The position numbers were made by a program, and so were the translations under genes. From NCBI GenBank assembly GCA_964019155.1, contig OZ025242.1:71206228-71270227 (forward strand): a stretch of 64,000 nt of DNA, given 5' to 3'. The stretch is from Osedax fenrisi (lineage: Eukaryota; Annelida; Polychaeta; Sabellida; Siboglinidae). The notes under the pieces are model-generated. The model ran no database searches and was not told the origin of the DNA. It worked only from the letters and a program-made list of their open reading frames with translations. Shown one piece after another: positions 59,901 through 64,000 of this stretch; position 1 is the stretch's first letter; every line of letters starts with the position of its first letter.

Positions 59901-60567
59901 AACATACACACACACATAATGACGGCATGACACTCGTGATGTGAATATAGCTGCCAGATTCCGGAGAGAGAGAGATATCATCTTCTCTGGCGACGTTATC
60001 TAGTCATCGTGATTACCCGTCGGATAATTTACTAAGTAGTGGTGATTTGTAGCGCCCCCACCCCACCCACCCCCAGCCCAGCTCCCCGGTCGTCGGGTGA
60101 TCTAGTAGAGGCCGGCCGACGAGTTGTGGGGTAGGCGCCGCTATGTCTACCCTCTATTGTTTTATCGTTGTTATTTACGTTGTCACTAATTAGTAGGCCT
60201 GGTTTACCGGCGCGCACGGCCGGAGTTATTTATAGCCGGTAGGAGGCGGGTCGGTAGGGGGGGTAGGGTCGGTAGGGCGCAGCAGGTATAGCGGCAGCCA
60301 CGTCGGAATCATCTTCTTTGCCAACAATTAATTATAACATACTCATACTTTTATATATGTGTGTGTGTATATATGCGTTGTGTATAGAGCGGTACAGTTA
60401 ACCAGATTGAAAACCATGATTGCGCAATAGAATTAAATAATTAATATTTAATAATGTAATTATTTAATAATTATATACAAAACTATAGTTTTATAATTTA
60501 CGAACATTTGAATAATGACAAGATTTAGTTAATAGAACTATATAAATCGAGTTAATGTTTTATATTA
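59901..60567. other. Intergenic, GC-rich island 60035-60310
   Basis: Very GC-rich for this window (CCCCACCCCACCCACCCCC; GGCCGGCCGACG). It contains SOX-like CTATTGTTTT and a MEF2-like TTATTTATAG (about 60226). No exon-like signals; the minus-strand frame 60032-60217 is not supported. It lies 3' of SoxE and could be regulatory. Confidence 0.4.
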
Positions 60568-60573
60568 TTTATT
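60568..60573 (-). terminator. Candidate poly(A) signal of SoxE
   Basis: AATAAA on the minus strand, about 305 bases past the stop. The intervening 3' UTR would include a (TA)n tract (60743-60781) and a (CATCAT)n run near 60640. Confidence 0.35.
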
Positions 60574-60742
60574 ATGCGAACACGTATAAATAATATCATA
60601 GTTATAAACACGATTATGATGATAATGTAGATGATGATGATGATGATGATGATATTGGTGATAAGGGGGGATGATTTCCCTGCGATGATTATAAAATTAA
60701 TAATAAAAATAATTAAAATAATAAAATAATAATAATAATATA

Positions 60743-60782
<40 letters not shown>

Positions 60783-60878
60783 TTTAATAATGAGAAGTTC
60801 AGACAAAGTAGACATTTTCGCTATAAATCCTCTTAATTTATCCCTCTATTAAACTAATGGAGATGTTCTACTGCAAGG

Positions 60879-62460
60879 TTATGTCCTATGCGAGGACGTG
60901 TACCGGTATTGAGGCCAGGCTGTAACGGGCGCAGGGGGCGGGGTTCCCACCATATCGGTAGCCGCCATCAGATGTCCGTAGTAACCGAGGGGCGTGGCTT
61001 TATCCGTTACGATGGCGGTTGTGGCGACGGGGATTCGAGCGCGTTGGGCGGAGTACGTCGTCGAGTAGGGCGTGGTCTGGGCGGCGCGCGCATTGGCGGG
61101 TGTCATTCGGTAGAGGGGAGGGGAGTCCGCATCCGATGGCGGTTCGGAACACGTACTTCCGGTAGCGTGAAGTCTCCTCTCCGCCTCGATGGCGGGTACG
61201 TCGCTCAGCCACGAGCCGCCGGTCAAACCGGAAGGAAGGTACTGGTCGAACTCTTCGTGCGACACCGGTTCCGCGCAAGTGTACGCCGTTACGTAATCGT
61301 AGGATCTGACGGCCGGAACGCCCGCCACCATCGCCACGCCCATTTCCATCGAAGTGGAACAAGGCGGTTTCGTTTCGATGTCGGGCGTTAGACGACATTC
61401 GTGTTCAGTTTTAGGGGTCGTTAGCAGACGTTTCGCTGATTTCGGGGCTCTGATTCGCGGAGGTCTCTGCGTTGACTTGTTGTCGGCTTTTCGCTTCAGT
61501 GATTCCGAAGTTTTAGATGAGTCCTAGTGGCGGAGGTTGTTGTTGACGTTAAGGTTATGCGAATGAATTACGTACTATGACGTAATGTACTGATGAGCGA
61601 GCGCGTATTTTACAGAAGTTAGGTATACCGGTATCATATAGATAGATTTATAATTATACTTGAACATACAAGTTGATGGTTAATAATTAGTTATAACTTT
61701 AAGAAATTTGAATGGGTTATTTGGGTAATAATGTAGAGGATTATAGGTCATATGGGTTATCACAAATAGGGGAAAGATTATGGCATTACGTAAAGGGGAG
61801 GGACACGTGATCAAATGCGATAACAATGTAGATTAAATTGTTTATTACATAATAATAATAATTATTAATATATTTTTTAAAATTAGTTCATAACAGCGAG
61901 TTTATTTGATAGTAATGAACGCATTAGCTTCACTCTAGTACCCTGCAGGCTGTACCCCGTGGGGGTGATGTACACATTAACTTCACCATAGTACCCTACA
62001 GGGTTATGTATACATTAGCGTGTATACTATAATGTCTCGATACACCTAACTGTTCATCTCGTAGCTGTTCAGTGAATATTACTTTTGTGATTGACACTTT
62101 TACTTTAGAAGAATTCTCATTATATTTTAATTACTAATTGACTATATACCGATAAATATATATATATTCATATTAATTAAGGATACATATAGATATATCA
62201 GTTCCAAATACTATTATAACAATTAAAATATGATTCCCTTCTTAACATAATAATACACACTCATATACACACGTACACACACACACATACACATACGTAT
62301 TGGTATGCGCGTATTAACTTTAAGCTTACTGTCGTCGCCTAGTTCGGCGGGCTTCCTTCTCCTCGGCTGGTACTTGTAGTCTGGGTGGTCTTGTTTGTGT
62401 TGTTCGCGTAGTCGGACAGCTTCGGCGATGAACGGGCTCCGTTCCGCTTCGTTGAGCAAT
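60879..62460 (-). CDS. SoxE: SoxE (Sox8/9/10-type) transcription factor, 3' exons
   Basis: SoxE proteins are HMG-box DNA-binding activators used in animal cell-type specification; they act in the nucleus. Two minus-strand exons are visible. The first starts at 62460 after a TTCAG acceptor and encodes the second half of an HMG box: (R)LLNEAERSPFIAEA, LREQHKQDHPDYKYQPRRRK. YKYQPRRRK and LLNE are SoxE-specific compared with SoxB or SoxF, and an intron just before LLNE is the conserved SoxE position. The last exon ends at TGA/TAA 60879 and contains EEFDQYLPSG, the SoxE transactivation motif (EFDQYLPPNG in vertebrates). The donor is uncertain. GTAAGC at 62329 leaves phase 1. GTTAAT at 62318 (phase 0) joins in frame to a CACTAG acceptor, giving a last exon 61523-60879 (214 codons). 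A further small exon between them is possible. Exon 1 with the first half of the HMG box is outside the window. Confidence 0.88.
61578..61585. promoter_or_regulatory. TGACGTAA site in SoxE intron
   Basis: CREB/ATF-type octamer about 50 bases upstream of the last SoxE exon. Noted because the same octamer is clustered at 5077 and 57368. Confidence 0.25.
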
Positions 62461-62858
62461 CTGAAGTGTCAATTATAGCGTGGTTAGTGGGCGTGTCTTA
62501 CGGTTATATCGCGGGCGTTACGCGCGATATAGTTAGACGAAGCCATACTTTTGAATATTCGCAAATATCTAACGTGTTTGCTTTATAAAAACCGCCGCGA
62601 TTATTATTCGCGTATATTCGCGCAAATTTGCGAGTATACTCGGCTGAAGTTTTGCCTCAGCTTAAGATGAGAGAGAGAGAGTTGTACGAAGAGTTGTAAG
62701 AGCTAACCACATGTACGTGATATCAACCCTAGCGCGATTTAAATTATGAATCCGCGCAGAAATAAATTTAATAAAAATAAATAATAGTGGAATAAAAAGA
62801 ATTTCTACTATTTAAAAAATAAAAAATAAACATGAAAACTTTTATAACATTATATGTA

Positions 62859-62921
<63 letters not shown>

Positions 62922-63057
62922 AAATGAAGACACTTAATATAATTACACTGCTTATTTACAATAGCTATGTACGTAAATCTTTAATTTTAATTTCCAATTT
63001 TATTTTATCTTTGTAAATTTTATTACTGTTTGTTTTTTTTTCCATTCCTTTTGCTGA

Positions 63058-63102
63058 CAGGTAGATATCTCGATAAGTTCAATGAACTTCTATATCTACC
63101 TG
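63058..63102. other. Double-dyad hairpin in SoxE intron 1
   Basis: CAGGTAGATAT / ATATCTACCTG (11-bp perfect arms) enclose AAGTTCA-A-TGAACTT (7-bp perfect arms). It is 45 nt in total and flanked by a T-rich tract. CAGGTA/TACCTG ends are E2-box-like. Confidence 0.45.
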
Positions 63103-63492
63103 GGTTCATTCTCGTTTATTACGACGAACCAATCTGATTATTATTATTATTATTAAATATGTACGGGGTGCTCAACGTTAACCGTGTAATGGTATATCGT
63201 ATAGAGTTCGGCGGTAGTTCGCTATACCACTATAATGGTATAGTCGAGTATACTCGTCTCCCCTATAAGGGTATACCCCCACGGTGACGTATACAACCCC
63301 CCCCCCCCCTCGACCGGGTACCTCCGTACCGCATACCGGTCGGAGTGCAGCGAACCCACTCTACGCAGAACTACTACCGGCGCTGGTGAGGTTATTTATA
63401 GACCGCGGCATTGTTAGACTTCTAGTTAACCTTTGTCGTGGGTACATCCGCAGTAAATAACTTCATAATTAATATGAAATATTGAATAGTCC

Positions 63493-63533
<41 letters not shown>

Positions 63534-63640
63534 AATATAAATTCGTATTTAACTAGATATCTATATATTAATGGAATGCAACAAACATGACCGTAAAACT
63601 ACATTGTATGAATACCCTATAACTTATATAGGATATAAGG

Positions 63641-63675
<35 letters not shown>

Positions 63676-63918
63676 TATATGTAAATATGAACATATATAT
63701 ATGTATATAAGTATATGTATATAGATATATATATGCCTAATGGTAATATGTAGTATGTGTATAGTATACTTTAAGCATACTATTAGCTGTAGTATGCCTG
63801 TTTGCGTACCATACGCACATTGATATGGTACAGTGTACCTATAGGGCGAAACACCATAGTTCTAGCGTATAGAAATATATGTAAGGAAAATATAAGGTAT
63901 CATATTAGGTACTAAGAT

Positions 63919-63974
63919 ATAATAATAGGTGAATAATATTATATATATAACATATGTTATTCACCTATTATTAT
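63919..63974. other. 18-bp inverted repeat at window end
   Basis: ATAATAATAGGTGAATAA (63919-63936) is exactly reversed at 63957-63974, with a 20-nt AT loop. Possibly the core of a small MITE. Confidence 0.6.
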
Positions 63975-64000
63975 ATTATATTACCTATTATTATACTATA

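Larger units (their letters stand above)
62461..64000. other. SoxE intron 1 (5' exon beyond window)
   Basis: No HMG first-half exon is found on the minus strand up to the window edge, so this is intron. It has (TA)n at 62863-62918, 63498-63528 and 63642-63672, a run of 14 C (63297-63310), and GC-richer patches at 62465-62720 and 63170-63450. The second patch includes a MEF2-like TTATTTATAG. Confidence 0.55.

Noticed and set aside
60032..60217. 61-codon minus-strand frame downstream of SoxE
   Set aside because: Composition follows C-rich runs, and there is no splice or domain evidence.
60888..61391. 167-codon plus-strand frame opposite SoxE
   Set aside because: Antisense shadow of the SoxE last exon; Arg/Gly-rich composition comes from the complementary GC-rich strand.
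61000..61398. 132-codon minus-strand frame overlapping SoxE
   Set aside because: Out of frame with the exon that encodes EEFDQYLP; no domain.
61990..62130. A 44-codon minus-strand frame within SoxE intron 2 considered as a missing exon
   Set aside because: The sequence does not resemble any SoxE region and no phase-compatible splice pair was found.

Overview
The window reads as nuclear DNA from an invertebrate animal. It is very AT-rich, saturated with (TA)n tracts, spliced genes, LINE relics, MITE-like elements and a tRNA-derived SINE. The only gene I can name is a SoxE transcription factor, which makes it metazoan, probably bilaterian. I cannot name the species. There is no sign of bacterial or organellar content: no operons, rRNA or intact tRNA.

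Genes. (1) A small three-exon gene on + (coding 3654-3675, 5002-5055, 5561-5895) that I reconstructed from splice signals. It encodes a 136-residue secreted Thr/Ser/Pro-rich mucin-like protein, with a TATA promoter at 3563 and a poly(A) signal at 5948. (2) The 3' part of SoxE on - (exons near 62460-62319 and 61523-60879). Its first exon lies beyond the right edge. (3) A possible orphan terminal exon at 25194-25288. Everything else that looks coding is retrotransposon debris or low-complexity artefact.

Layout. 1-3.5 kb: a LINE relic and a pogo-like MITE. 3.5-6 kb: the mucin-like gene. 7.6-10.9 kb: two TA-flanked inverted-repeat elements facing opposite ways, one carrying two nested insertions. 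12-18 kb: head-to-head LINE relics and a third LINE. 18.5-26 kb: a 7.6-kb block bounded by matching 32-bp inverted termini and filled with satellites. 26-30.6 kb: mostly unassigned, one LINE tail. 30.6-40.0 kb: a 9.5-kb minisatellite with a 13-14-bp unit and higher-order duplication. 40-48 kb: CpG-rich islands, MITEs, an E-box triplet and hairpins. 48-51.7 kb: two LINE relics with microsatellite tails. 52-60 kb: hAT-like and TTAA-flanked MITEs, a foldback element, a 21-bp array, two SINE copies, and GC-richer islands with SOX/FOX, CRE and E-box motifs. 60.5-64 kb: the SoxE locus.

The two named genes show no functional link. The strongest leads are the mucin-like gene, the 18.5-26 kb composite element, the minisatellite's 2038-bp higher-order repeat, and the motif-dense islands around SoxE. 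All calls are by eye. Splice sites, clade names and motif identities have not been tested against databases.
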